Shown here: positions 7,187 to 13,569 of the stretch, in pieces
Layout: each line of letters starts with the position of its first letter
Numbering within the stretch: the first letter of the stretch is position 1
Assembly: GCF_018130215.1 (NCBI RefSeq)
Contig: NZ_JAFCKQ010000049.1
Coordinates: forward strand, 1 to 60,496
From: Bradyrhizobium jicamae
GTDB lineage: Bacteria; Pseudomonadota; Alphaproteobacteria; Rhizobiales; Xanthobacteraceae
Length of the DNA stretch: 60,496 nucleotides
Reading direction: 5' to 3'
Position numbers and translations under genes: made by a program
The notes under the pieces: generated by a model
Seen by the model: only the letters and a program-made list of their open reading frames with translations
The model's database searches: none
What the model was told of the DNA's origin: nothing

Positions 7187-7585
7187 ATGTCAGAATCACA
7201 GGAGCTGCAGGTCCAGCAAAAGCGCGAAGTCGAGAAGAAGACCGAGGGCACGGCGCCGGGGCGAGTGTTTGTCCCGGTGACGGATATCTTCGAGACCCCC
7301 GAGGCGCTGACGGTCGCGCTCGAAATGCCGGGCGTCGATCGCAACAGCCTCGAGGCCCGTGTTGAGGATGACGTCGTGACGATTGAAGGTCGAATTGACT
7401 TCGCGAAGTATGAGGGGATGCAGCCGATCTACACAGAATACATCGTGGGCCACTACGCCCGCAGCTTCGAGATTTCCAACAAGATCGACCAGAGCAAAAT
7501 CAGCGCTCAGATGAAAGACGGCGTGGTCACAATCGTGCTGCCTAAAGCAGAGCAGGCCAAGCCCCGCAGAATTGACGTGAGTTAG
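7187..7585 (+). CDS. Small heat-shock protein, Hsp20 family, 132 aa
   Basis: Second gene of the sHsp pair, with AAGGAG 8 nt before the ATG. The N-terminus is charged (QVQQKREVEKKTEG), followed by an alpha-crystallin domain with VTDIFETPEALTVALEMPG. The FEISNKIDQSKISAQMKDG segment comes next, with VVTIVLPKAEQAKPRRIDVS at the end. The usual C-terminal I-x-I anchor is absent, as in its neighbour, whose end reads SIKIS (IKI). It is probably induced by heat together with 6752-7174. Confidence 0.9.
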   Translation: MSESQELQVQQKREVEKKTEGTAPGRVFVPVTDIFETPEALTVALEMPGVDRNSLEARVEDDVVTIEGRIDFAKYEGMQPIYTEYIVGHYARSFEISNKIDQSKISAQMKDGVVTIVLPKAEQAKPRRIDVS

Positions 7586-7631
7586 TGTGGCCTCGGCCGG
7601 GACGCTAGTCTCGAAACGTTTCGGCAGGTCA

Positions 7632-7760
7632 ATGCCTGACCAATGGGCGTCGCTTGCCGACGCTGGGGTTGGCGTCACGCCGTGGACCCACTTTACAATT
7701 GCTGCAGGAATGGAAAGCCCGATAGCTGCCGCTGGCGAGACCTTGCCCGGCGTCTCCTGA
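7632..7760 (+). CDS. Possible small protein, 42 aa
   Basis: An ATG-to-stop frame with regular composition (PDQWASLADAGVGVTPW, then AAGMESPIAAAGETLPGV), but without a clear ribosome site. No family was recognised, and it may be a remnant of a longer gene. Confidence 0.2.
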   Translation: MPDQWASLADAGVGVTPWTHFTIAAGMESPIAAAGETLPGVS

Positions 7761-7879
7761 AGAAGGGCGCGCGATTTGCCGTGAGCAATCGTCGACCTAG
7801 CCGACCTATTGACCATACTGCTTGCGCCAGCGGGACGCTGAAACTGCGATCCATTGCATTGGATCGCTGGAGGTGCCGA

Positions 7880-8013
7880 TTCACATTCTTTATGGCGCCT
7901 CGATTAGGACCGTGGTGAGAAGCCTGGCCAGCGGGATGATCTTGCGGATCATCAAGCGGGCGAATGCCCACCCAGGGTATAGCCTCTTCCTTGGGTGGGC
8001 ATTTTCGTCTGCG
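7880..8013 (+). repeat. Tandem small-RNA-like unit, copy 1
   Basis: First of three related units. It contains a conserved promoter-side block, GTGGTGAGAAGCCTGGCC, then a GATGATC/GATCATC stem and AAGCGGGCG. It ends in the hairpin TGCCCACCCA (7965-7974) / TGGGTGGGCA (7992-8001) followed by TTTTCG. This layout, with a leader, an internal stem and a terminator-like hairpin plus T-run, is that of a small RNA gene of about 90 nt on the plus strand. Copy 2 is 410 bp away, and a possible gene lies between them. Confidence 0.55.
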
Positions 8014-8037
8014 CAGGGGCGCTTCGCGCTAGACCGA

Positions 8038-8287
8038 ATGGCTGAAGCGATGAAAGCGATCGGCTGGTTGACTGTGCTGACCGGATTTCTGGCAGGGGTG
8101 GTCGGCCCTATTGTTTTATTCAGAAATGGCACCTGGGAGCCGCGTGGAATCAATGCCTTCTGGGGCGGCGACCTGCAGAGTGAGTGGATCGGCGTCAACA
8201 AGCTTGCAAACTTCGTTCGTGATCCTTCTTGCGAGCATCGGCGTCGTTTACCTCGGCATCACGGTTCTCGAGAGGGCAGACCGCTAA
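8038..8287 (+). pseudogene. Probable frameshifted two-span membrane protein
   Basis: From ATG 8038 the frame encodes MAEAMKAIGWLTVLTGFLAG, continuing into a hydrophobic helix (VVGPIVLF) and then WEPRGINAFWGGDLQSEW. The frame then becomes non-hydrophobic junk. The +1 frame continues with a clear second membrane helix, SFVILLASIGVVYLGITVL, and the end ERADR, stopping at 8287. One base lost or gained near 8180-8210 would explain this. Alternatively the second half is a separate 35-codon gene starting at GTG 8180. Family not recognised. Confidence 0.4.
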
Positions 8288-8298
8288 CCGAACCCCGC

Positions 8299-8430
8299 TT
8301 AACATGCTTTATAGCGGCTGGGCTTGTATTGTGGTGAGAAGCGTGGCCCGCGGGTGCCGACAACCTCAAGCGGGCGAGTGCCCACCCAGGTATGATCAGC
8401 CTCTTCCTTGGGTGGGCATTTTCGTCTGCG
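8299..8430 (+). repeat. Tandem small-RNA-like unit, copy 2
   Basis: The unit begins TTAACATGCTTTATAGCGGC and continues TTGTATTGTGGTGAGAAGC. It has a GCCCGC/GCGGGC stem and the hairpin TGCCCACCCA (8379-8388) / TGGGTGGGCA (8409-8418), then TTTTCGTCTGCG. The hairpin and its 3' flank are nearly identical to copy 1, and the upstream block is nearly identical to copy 3. Confidence 0.55.
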
Positions 8431-8435
8431 CGCAC

Positions 8436-8560
8436 TTAACATTCGTTATGGCGGCTGGCGTTGTATTGTGGTGAGAAGCCTCGCCCGCGGGACGTCACGT
8501 TAAAGCGGGCGCACTGTCCACCCAGGGGTTTGACGGCTCCTTGGGTGGGCATTTTCGCGT
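8436..8560 (+). repeat. Tandem small-RNA-like unit, copy 3
   Basis: It begins only 6 bp after copy 2, with TTAACATTCGTTATGGCGGC and TTGTATTGTGGTGAGAAGCC. CGCCCGC pairs with GCGGGCG, and the hairpin GTCCACCCA / TTGGGTGGGC is followed by ATTTTCG. The GT-for-GC change in the 5' arm is tolerated by a G-T pair. The period between copies 2 and 3 is about 136 bp. Confidence 0.55.
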
Positions 8561-8564
8561 GCAG

Positions 8565-8777
8565 TCAGGGCTCGACGATGATGCGGACGCTCTTGTTCTT
8601 CTCCGCGGCCTGGATGGCGACCTCGAGCGCCTTCTCGTAGACCAAAACCTCGCCGGTGAGCAGGAAGGTCGCGTGGCCGAGCTTCGAGACCAGTTGAAAA
8701 ATCCAGAAGCGGCGACCGGCGGGCGGGTGACCGTGCTCGTCGTCGTATCGCTTGGCGTAGATTTCGATGCCAGCCAT
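8565..8777 (-). CDS. Hypothetical protein, 70 aa
   Basis: The ATG at 8777 overlaps the TAA of the upstream ligase remnant (TAATG), indicating past translational coupling. The product reads GIEIYAKRYDDEHGHPPAGR, RFWIFQLVSKLGHATFLLTG, and ends KSVRIIVEP. It is a small soluble protein. The coupling suggests it originally accompanied the DNA ligase; its function is unknown. Its stop lies directly after the third small-RNA-like repeat. Confidence 0.6.
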   Translation of the reverse strand: MAGIEIYAKRYDDEHGHPPAGRRFWIFQLVSKLGHATFLLTGEVLVYEKALEVAIQAAEKNKSVRIIVEP

Positions 8778-9019
8778 TAGAACTGATCCACCACGCGTCT
8801 GAATGCCGGGTGATGGCGATTCTTCACCTTCACCCAGTCGCAGGTCTTGGGTCGATATTGGCGCCCGAGGTGCTTTGAGACCAGACCCTCGAGGTTCATC
8901 TGGCACGCCGCGTGGAAGAGGTCGGGGCCGATCTCGCCACGCTCATAGGGCGCCACGAAGGTTCCCTCGGGCCGGCGCTCGAGCAGCTTTGCCAGCTTGG
9001 ACTTGCCGGCCTCCAGGCG
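8777..9019 (-). pseudogene. ATP-dependent DNA ligase C-terminal catalytic fragment
   Basis: The frame reads KLAKLLERRPEGTFVAPYER and GEIGPDLFHAACQMNLEGLV, then SKHLGRQY and CDWVKVKNRHHPAF. It contains ligase motif IV (EGLVSK) and motif V (WVKVKN) but lacks the adenylated-lysine motif I and everything before it. It is fused in frame to an IS1595-type transposase fragment at about 9019, giving one continuous but chimeric frame of 197 codons (8777-9370). It is a remnant and is not expected to ligate DNA. Confidence 0.65.
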
Positions 9020-9370
9020 ATGGATGCCGATTTCAGCGCGGCGCAAGCGGCTGAAGTACTCTTCAGCCCAGTTCTTCGAAGCGCCATCGAGCGAATACGC
9101 CTCTTGATGATTAATGCGCTTAACTTCGAACCGCTCATGCAAATTATCCCACGCGCCAGCTTCGTCAGCATGCACGACCGTGCCCTTCGCGATGCGTGCG
9201 CGAATGAACGAAGCTGCTTGGCTCTCTGTGTTGAAAACAGCCGGGACCGAATTGCCATCGCGCTCCCGAACTATCACTACAACCTTGCGCTTGCCGCTTT
9301 GGTTCCTCGTAAAGCGACGGTCGTGATGGCCCGGTCTGGTGTGAGGGTCTTTCGTGGGCCTGCCGCGCAT
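9020..9370 (-). pseudogene. IS1595-family (ISXO2-like) transposase fragment
   Basis: About 117 codons read NQSGKRKVVVIVRERDG, then GTVVHADEAGAWDNLHERFE and VKRINHQEAYSLDGASKNWA, ending FSRLRRAEIGIH. These are the central and late parts of the DDE domain of ISXO2-like transposases. VHADE carries a catalytic Asp and SLDGA...AEEYFSRLRRAE is the conserved C-terminal motif. The zinc-finger N-terminus and the final WREDxRRxSNG segment are missing. The break after EIGIH joins directly to DNA-ligase sequence. No terminal repeats were found. Confidence 0.75.
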
Positions 9371-9475
9371 TGCCGCATCCTATCGAATGTGATAGCTAAC
9401 GAATATGAACCGTTTGGCTGGAAGTCAAGCCGGGTCTATCGTATTTGTTAGCTCACGGAATCGATAGGAGATGCC

Positions 9476-9718
9476 ATGGTGCTACCCAAGGCGGAAGAGG
9501 AATGGGGCCAGCGCGCCAGTGCATTCCTGAAGTCGGAAATGAAGAAAGCTGATGTGACCTATGCCGAGTTGGTCAAGCGGTTGAAGAAGCACGGCCTCAA
9601 GGAGGAGACTGAGGCCGGGATCACCATGAAGCTCAAGCGGGGATCGTTTACTGCGATCTTTTTCCTAGCGTGCGTTGCAGCGCTCGAATTGGAACAAGTA
9701 GTGCTAGAAGAAATTTAG
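9476..9718 (+). CDS. DUF6471-domain protein, 80 aa
   Basis: The product reads EWGQRASAFLKSEMKKADVT, YAELVKRLKKHGLKEETEAG and ITMKLKRGSFTAIFFLACVA. This is the DUF6471 pattern: a helix-turn-helix-like fold similar to short Xre-type regulators, whose biochemical role is not established. GATAGGAGATGCC precedes the ATG. It starts a run of four small plus-strand genes to 10404. Its intact length is normal for the family. Confidence 0.8.
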   Translation: MVLPKAEEEWGQRASAFLKSEMKKADVTYAELVKRLKKHGLKEETEAGITMKLKRGSFTAIFFLACVAALELEQVVLEEI

Positions 9719-9723
9719 GCAAC

Positions 9724-9915
9724 ATGCCCGATATTCTCATGCGCTGTCCTCGCACTGGAAAGCCCGTGCAAACCGGCTCGGATACTGAGACAGTGCACTT
9801 TGAGTCGTTGCCAAGCGTCGCCGTGCCGGTCAGTTGCCCTCATTGCGGAGAGGTGCATTTTTGGAAGCCGACAGAGGCTTGGGTATGGGAGGGCGGAAGC
9901 CCGATACCGAATTAG
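9724..9915 (+). CDS. Small zinc-ribbon protein, 63 aa
   Basis: It starts 5 bp after the DUF6471 gene. The product reads MPDILMRCPRTGKPVQTGSD, with a second cysteine pair in CPHCGEVHFWKPTEAWV. The layout 'MRCPxTGkxvxTG...CPxCGxxHxW' is known from small zinc-binding proteins in rhizobia. It is soluble and of unknown role. The close spacing suggests one transcript with 9476-9718. Confidence 0.7.
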   Translation: MPDILMRCPRTGKPVQTGSDTETVHFESLPSVAVPVSCPHCGEVHFWKPTEAWVWEGGSPIPN

Positions 9916-9967
9916 ATGGGCTGAAAGAAATCTAGCCGGTTATGCCGATCCAACCCGGAACTGGAAA

Positions 9968-10144
9968 ATGAAAGAGTATCGGGCATACGTGCTGACGCGG
10001 GAGGGCTCGATTATCTCAGTGCAAAAGCTGCGCTGTGAGACCAAAGAGCAGGCCATAGAACAGGCGAAGGCTCTTGCCGTCTCCGACCTAGCTGAGCTTT
10101 GGGACCCTCCGAATCTTATTGGAAGGTTCAAACCCAGCCCGTGA
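9968..10144 (+). CDS. Hypothetical protein, 58 aa
   Basis: The product reads MKEYRAYVLTREGSIISVQK and LRCETKEQAIEQAKALAVSD, ending AELWDPPNLIGRFKPSP. This is the small beta-strand/helix fold 'MxxYRAYxlgxDGxi......A...A..L......ELW...R.I..l' common in Bradyrhizobium; no function is known. A CGGGAG-like site is absent, but the spacing to its neighbours fits an operon. Confidence 0.65.
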   Translation: MKEYRAYVLTREGSIISVQKLRCETKEQAIEQAKALAVSDLAELWDPPNLIGRFKPSP

Positions 10145-10164
10145 GTTTCCTGCCGTCCGGCAGT

Positions 10165-10404
10165 ATGCTGGATAGCATGGATGCGGACCTCGATGCGTTG
10201 TTAGCTTGTGCCGACGCGGCCATCGCCGAAAGCCACCGGCTTTTGGACGAAGCGCATAGACAGATAGCGGCCTGCGAAAGGCGGGCGCGACACGCCGAAT
10301 ACCTGATTTGGCTAGATCGCCGAACGCAGCGTGAAGGCCGTCAGTCTTCAGAAACCGCAGCCATGAAGGGAGATGCGCAGGGGCTTGTGGCGTTTGCGCC
10401 ATAA
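10165..10404 (+). CDS. Hypothetical helical protein, 79 aa
   Basis: The start may be at 10165 or at the next ATG, 10177. The product contains two charged helices (DADLDALLACADAAIAESHR and LLDEAHRQIAACERRARHAE) and a YLIWLDRRTQREGR segment, which suggests a short coiled coil. The last 20 residues have low information. Family not recognised. Confidence 0.45.
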   Translation: MLDSMDADLDALLACADAAIAESHRLLDEAHRQIAACERRARHAEYLIWLDRRTQREGRQSSETAAMKGDAQGLVAFAP

Positions 10405-10503
10405 TACCGTAATAGTGCATCAATATTCGCGCTCGGTGGCCTGCTTTTGGCGGTTGTAGCCCACCTGCCACATCGGTGGTTTACCGATTGAAAAGATCTG
10501 GCT

Positions 10504-10756
10504 TCACCGATACCCCATGCCGCCGATCGGACCCTTGGCGTCCCAATTGAAGTTCGGTCTAACGTCTGCGCCTCGCTTGCCCGCAGGCCGAGCAGACGAG
10601 GCGAGGCTCGACGTCGGACAGCCTCAGATCGTCCGGCCACCGATCGGCCATGACGGCAAGTGAGTGGCTGCACTGGAAGTCGGCGCAGTAGACCAGGACG
10701 CCGCGCACGCCCATCGAGCGCATGTCGCCGAAGGTGATCTTCTGGGGGCCTGCCAT
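10504..10756 (-). pseudogene. Zinc-ribbon hypothetical protein, copy 2, frameshifted
   Basis: ATG at 10756: MAGPQKITFGDMRSMGVRG, then LVYCADFQCSHSLAVMADRW, then SDVEPRLVCSACG. One extra G in CGGGCAAG near 10577 shifts the frame to an early stop. The other frame continues KRGADVRPNFNWDAKGPIG and ends GMGYR at 10504, the natural end of the family. So this copy is full length except for a single-base insertion. Copy 1 (5070-5277) is broken at a different position. Confidence 0.75.
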
Positions 10757-10939
10757 GTCCGATGATCGCGCCAAGCGCGCGAGGCGGAAAGCCGCCACCG
10801 GTTGAGGCTACGACACTTCGGGCAATCAAGAGTTAGGTCAAGGCGAGGGCTCGCGCCCCAAAAGCGGATGTCCCGGCGTGGCATGCTTGATCCAAATCAA
10901 CAGAAACCAGCTCGAAACGCTAATTGCTTAGCGGTAAAG

Positions 10940-11263
10940 CTACGCAAGGCTACCGGCCATGCCTACCTTGGATGAACAGATAAAACTCGCCGAAAGGCAC
11001 GTTGAGAACAGACGCCGCATTGTGACGAACCAGCGCGAGCGCGGTGTAATGCGCCAACCGATCTCGCCGCAATAGCGTTTCGATGGGCCGGTCTCAGCTA
11101 GCCCTAGCTCGACTAGTGTGGCGAGCGTCTTGTCGCCGATGCCCGCAAACTGGCCCTTAATCAGGAAGTCACGGCCCATGCCCTCGGTCAGCCTACCGAG
11201 GGCTTTTCGCTCGCGCGCATTGAGAATGTAAGCTGCTTCCTGACTTCTCACACGTCTAGCCAT
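10940..11263 (-). CDS. Hypothetical protein, up to 107 aa
   Basis: The product reads SQEAAYILNARERKALGRLT, EGMGRDFLIKGQFAGIGDKT and LATLVELGLAETGPSKRYCG, then EIGWRITPRSRWFVTMRRLF. The part to about residue 80 looks like a compact winged-helix-like small protein (ending W-R-I-T-x-x-G/R-W). The last 25 residues look like run-on after a lost stop or frameshift. Function unknown. Confidence 0.5.
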   Translation of the reverse strand: MARRVRSQEAAYILNARERKALGRLTEGMGRDFLIKGQFAGIGDKTLATLVELGLAETGPSKRYCGEIGWRITPRSRWFVTMRRLFSTCLSASFICSSKVGMAGSLA

Positions 11264-11301
11264 GCGCGGCTCTTCGCCGGTTGTTTAGCCGCCGTCCACC
11301 C

Positions 11302-11481
11302 TCAGGCGATAACGATGATGGACGCCGCACCAAGGGCTTCGGCGCGCTTCCTGGCATCGTCGCAGGCGATCACATAGGTGACCGGACTAGCGGTCCGAAA
11401 GATGACGTGACCCTTCAGGGTCACGAGACGGAATGACCCAGTATCTCCGGCCCGAGGGATGCTCGCCATGCAGCTTTTCAT
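11302..11481 (-). CDS. Hypothetical protein, 59 aa
   Basis: A short frame beginning MKSCMASIPRAGDTGSFRLV (an alternative start is the second ATG, at 11469). It continues LKGHVIFRTASPVTYVIACD and DARKRAEALGAASIIVIA. The pattern is a beta-rich strand pair followed by a helix containing ARKRAEALGA, a small soluble domain seen often as unnamed proteins in Bradyrhizobium. No signal peptide. Confidence 0.45.
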   Translation of the reverse strand: MKSCMASIPRAGDTGSFRLVTLKGHVIFRTASPVTYVIACDDARKRAEALGAASIIVIA

Positions 11482-11547
11482 AGTCGCGAGTGTCGATGGG
11501 GATCATACGAACGACGTCGCCGCCAACCGTGTGTCAAGGAAGTGATC

Positions 11548-11808
11548 CTACTGCTTCTCTCCGGGAGCGCTCGCGCCACTGGGCGGCGCGGGAGGGGGCG
11601 CTGATGGCGGAGCTGCCGCAGGGGGCTCTGCACCAATGCAGTCACCGGCCCAGATCTTGATGCCCCTTACAGTGCCGACAAGCTTGCAAGGCATTGGCGC
11701 GTGCGGCCTAGCTTGAGCGGGTGGCCTCTTCGCCGCCTTTGGTGGGGCTGCTTGAGCAAACGCACTGGTCGTAAAGAGCAGCGCGATAAGTCCGAGTAGC
11801 GGCTTCAT
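11548..11808 (-). CDS. Small secreted Pro/Ala-rich protein, 86 aa
   Basis: A clear Sec signal peptide (MKPLLGLIALLFTTSAFAQA, cleavage after AFA near residue 18) is followed by a Lys/Pro/Ala-rich stretch. A compact core (CKLVGTVRGIKIWAGDCIGA) has two cysteines that could form a disulfide. The Pro/Ala-rich tail is of low complexity. The product is periplasmic or exported; its role is unknown. Confidence 0.65.
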   Translation of the reverse strand: MKPLLGLIALLFTTSAFAQAAPPKAAKRPPAQARPHAPMPCKLVGTVRGIKIWAGDCIGAEPPAAAPPSAPPPAPPSGASAPGEKQ

Positions 11809-11825
11809 GGTCTCGTCCCCCGGCG

Positions 11826-11981
11826 TTATTTTTCCTTCGCCTTCAGATCGATCAAATGTGCACGAAATCTCGCAATGTCTCGAAGCAATTCGCCGCGGTC
11901 CGGCCCCTGCGGAAGCTTCTTGGCGGCGACTTCCAGCTTCACCGCCATTTCCTCGAGCTCCAGCATTTCGTTCGCGATCAT
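11826..11981 (-). CDS. Hypothetical helical protein, 51 aa
   Basis: Start chosen at 11981 (GAAGG 8 nt upstream); the frame is open further upstream. The product reads MIANEMLELEEMAVKLEVAA, KKLPQGPDRGELLRDIARFR and AHLIDLKAKEK. It is a two-helix protein of the 'a.kLe..A.kLp.G.dR...Lr.I.rfra.i..Lk' type found across Bradyrhizobium. Its ATG overlaps the stop of the 15-codon frame upstream (ATGA), so it is probably translationally coupled to it. Confidence 0.55.
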   Translation of the reverse strand: MIANEMLELEEMAVKLEVAAKKLPQGPDRGELLRDIARFRAHLIDLKAKEK

Positions 11982-12025
11982 TTTTTCGCCTTCAGCCCGA
12001 TCTCGACCAGCCTGCGCACGCTCAT
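11978..12025 (-). CDS. 15-residue coupled open frame
   Basis: MSVRRLVEIGLKAKK, with a 4-bp ATGA overlap at both ends: its start overlaps the stop of 12022-12219 and its stop overlaps the start of 11826-11981. A related sequence (RRLLEIGLKVK) occurs in another frame just upstream of the ATG at 12219. The peptide may therefore be the surviving C-terminus of a small protein family. It could also act only as a translational relay. Confidence 0.35.
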   Translation of the reverse strand: MSVRRLVEIGLKAKK

Positions 12026-12219
12026 CGCTCAGAAGCGCCATCCGGTTTGCGGGCGGGATTAGCAATCTCAAGATCCAGCGGCGTCAGGGGAGTGGTACGC
12101 CTGTTGACCTCGTACCTTGACGCCAGATCCTGGAGGCGTCGCTTGATGAATGGGTCGGCCGCCTGGTTGGCCAAATCCCGCACGAGCCTGGCGTGCTGCT
12201 TCCTGAAATCGTCGTCCAT
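12022..12219 (-). CDS. Hypothetical protein, 65 aa
   Basis: The product reads MDDDFRKQHARLVRDLANQA, ADPFIKRRLQDLASRYEVNR and a disordered Pro/Arg tail. The 'F...HA.LvRdLA..ADPF.K.RL.dLa.RY' pattern is a very common small-protein theme in Bradyrhizobium. It is helical, cytoplasmic and of unknown role. GTGAAGG lies about 10 nt before the ATG. It is first of the three coupled frames. Confidence 0.65.
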   Translation of the reverse strand: MDDDFRKQHARLVRDLANQAADPFIKRRLQDLASRYEVNRRTTPLTPLDLEIANPARKPDGASER

Positions 12220-12398
12220 GAGTTCGTACCTTCACCTTTAACCCGATCTCGAGCAGCCGGCGGATGGCCGCGTCCGAGCAGCGTCATCCAGCTCTGTCGC
12301 CTCTTCATTCTGAACTGCACTCTAACCTATTGATCTTTCGAGACCGGAAAACAGCCTGAAATTCAGAACGCGCGTTGATCTTGCTCGACATCCCGCCT

Positions 12399-12445
12399 GA
12401 TTTTGATTCCGCCATACGGAGGTTCGATCCCTCCCGCCCCAGCCA
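12399..12445 (+). other. 3' half of a tRNA-Gln(TTG) gene (attachment scar)
   Basis: The 47 bp run from the anticodon loop (GATTTTGATTCCGCC) through the T-arm (GGAGGTTCGATCCCTCC) and the acceptor end to an encoded CCA (CGCCCCAGCCA). The D-arm and 5' acceptor strand are absent; upstream sequence does not pair. Such 3' tRNA halves are left at one end of elements that integrate in the anticodon loop of a tRNA gene. The element should lie on the left (5') side, i.e. in or beyond 1-12.4 kb. No integrase gene is visible in the window. Confidence 0.7.
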
Positions 12446-12669
12446 TGCAGTGCGCATCAGCCAAGTGCCTGAAAAGACACGAGAATAGGCCGGAAATGGC
12501 CGGCTGCTTCGGGGCAGGGCGGTCTCCGCTGCCTCCCAATCTAGAGCTTTCGAGCCCAAACTGCCGAAGTCTCCAGCCCAATCTCAGAAAATTCCCGTTT
12601 TGGGGAGCAATGCGGCAGAGACCGATTCGATCGACAACGGCTCCAGGACCGGCGGCCAATGCCGTTACG

Positions 12670-13377
12670 CTAAGCCGGCAGCACGATCACTTTCGTTTTG
12701 ACGGGCGTTCGCGAATAGAGGTCGATCATGTCCTGACTGAGGAGGCCGGTACAGCCGCTCGTAATGCCGTTTCCGATCGTTTCGGGGTCGCTGGTGCTAT
12801 AGATCGTGTAAAGCGTGTACACCCCATTTTGATAGAGGTAGAGCACGCGGGCACCAAGTGGATTGTCGAGACCTCCTGGCATGCCGCGAGCATATTTGCC
12901 CGCCTCCGGCTGGCGCGCGATCATCTCCTTGGGTGGCGTCCAGGTAGGCCATTCGGCTTTGCGTCCGACATAAGCCTCCCCGCTCCACCGGAATCCATCG
13001 CGGCCGACATTGGCGCCATAGCGGGTCGCGTTTCCCTCGCCTTCGATGCGGTAAACATAGTATTTGCCGGGATCGACGATAATCGTACCGGGCGCTTCAT
13101 CACTGTCGTAACGCACCGTCTTGCGAAAATATTTCGGATTGACCTTGCTGACATCGACCGCAGGGATCGGGAATTTCTCGTCGGGCACGGGCCCGTAGAC
13201 TTTCTCCGCCTCGGCCAAGCTCATGTAGTCGGATGCGCAACCGGCCAGGCCAAGTGCGGCGAGACCGGCAGCGGAGCCGAACAGAAACGCCCGGCGGTTG
13301 AGAAGCCGCGACCGAAGCCCAGGCAGAGCTCCCTCGTCCATCGAGCCGGCGTCGGCAATTCCACGGTCCATGATCAT
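12670..13377 (-). CDS. L,D-transpeptidase (YkuD)-like lipoprotein, probably degenerate
   Basis: The N-terminus has a twin-arginine-type signal (NRRAFLFGSAAGLAALGLAGC) with lipobox LAGC, so the product is exported and lipid-anchored. The rest is a YkuD domain (KYYVYRIEGEGNATRYGANV, GRDGFRWSGEAYVGRKAEWP, LDNPLGARVLYLY) ending in an SGC motif. Active YkuD enzymes have IHGT and SGCxR; here these read IYST and SGCTG. The nucleophile Cys remains, but the catalytic His is Tyr and the Arg is Gly, each explainable by one base change. Cross-linking activity is therefore doubtful. The start could also be at 13428 or 13341. Confidence 0.8.
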   Translation of the reverse strand: MIMDRGIADAGSMDEGALPGLRSRLLNRRAFLFGSAAGLAALGLAGCASDYMSLAEAEKVYGPVPDEKFPIPAVDVSKVNPKYFRKTVRYDSDEAPGTIIVDPGKYYVYRIEGEGNATRYGANVGRDGFRWSGEAYVGRKAEWPTWTPPKEMIARQPEAGKYARGMPGGLDNPLGARVLYLYQNGVYTLYTIYSTSDPETIGNGITSGCTGLLSQDMIDLYSRTPVKTKVIVLPA

Positions 13378-13569
13378 GATTTCGGATTTTCCCTTGTCCC
13401 GTTGTACGGCCGGGCAAGACTTTGGCATACAGTACGAGGGAGCAGAAAAAGTTCTTCGTCGTTCGAGCTCGAAATTTCCTTGACCAACAGGGGGCCTTTT
13501 GATTGTCGCCTGAGAACAATGCGGGAACTCTCTTCTTGATGCTGCTGACCTGCAATCACCAGTCTGCCC

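Noticed and set aside
12403..13539. Long plus-strand frame opposite the YkuD gene
   Set aside because: It runs over a tRNA scar and a recognised minus-strand gene, has no family motif or ribosome site, and is explained by GC bias.
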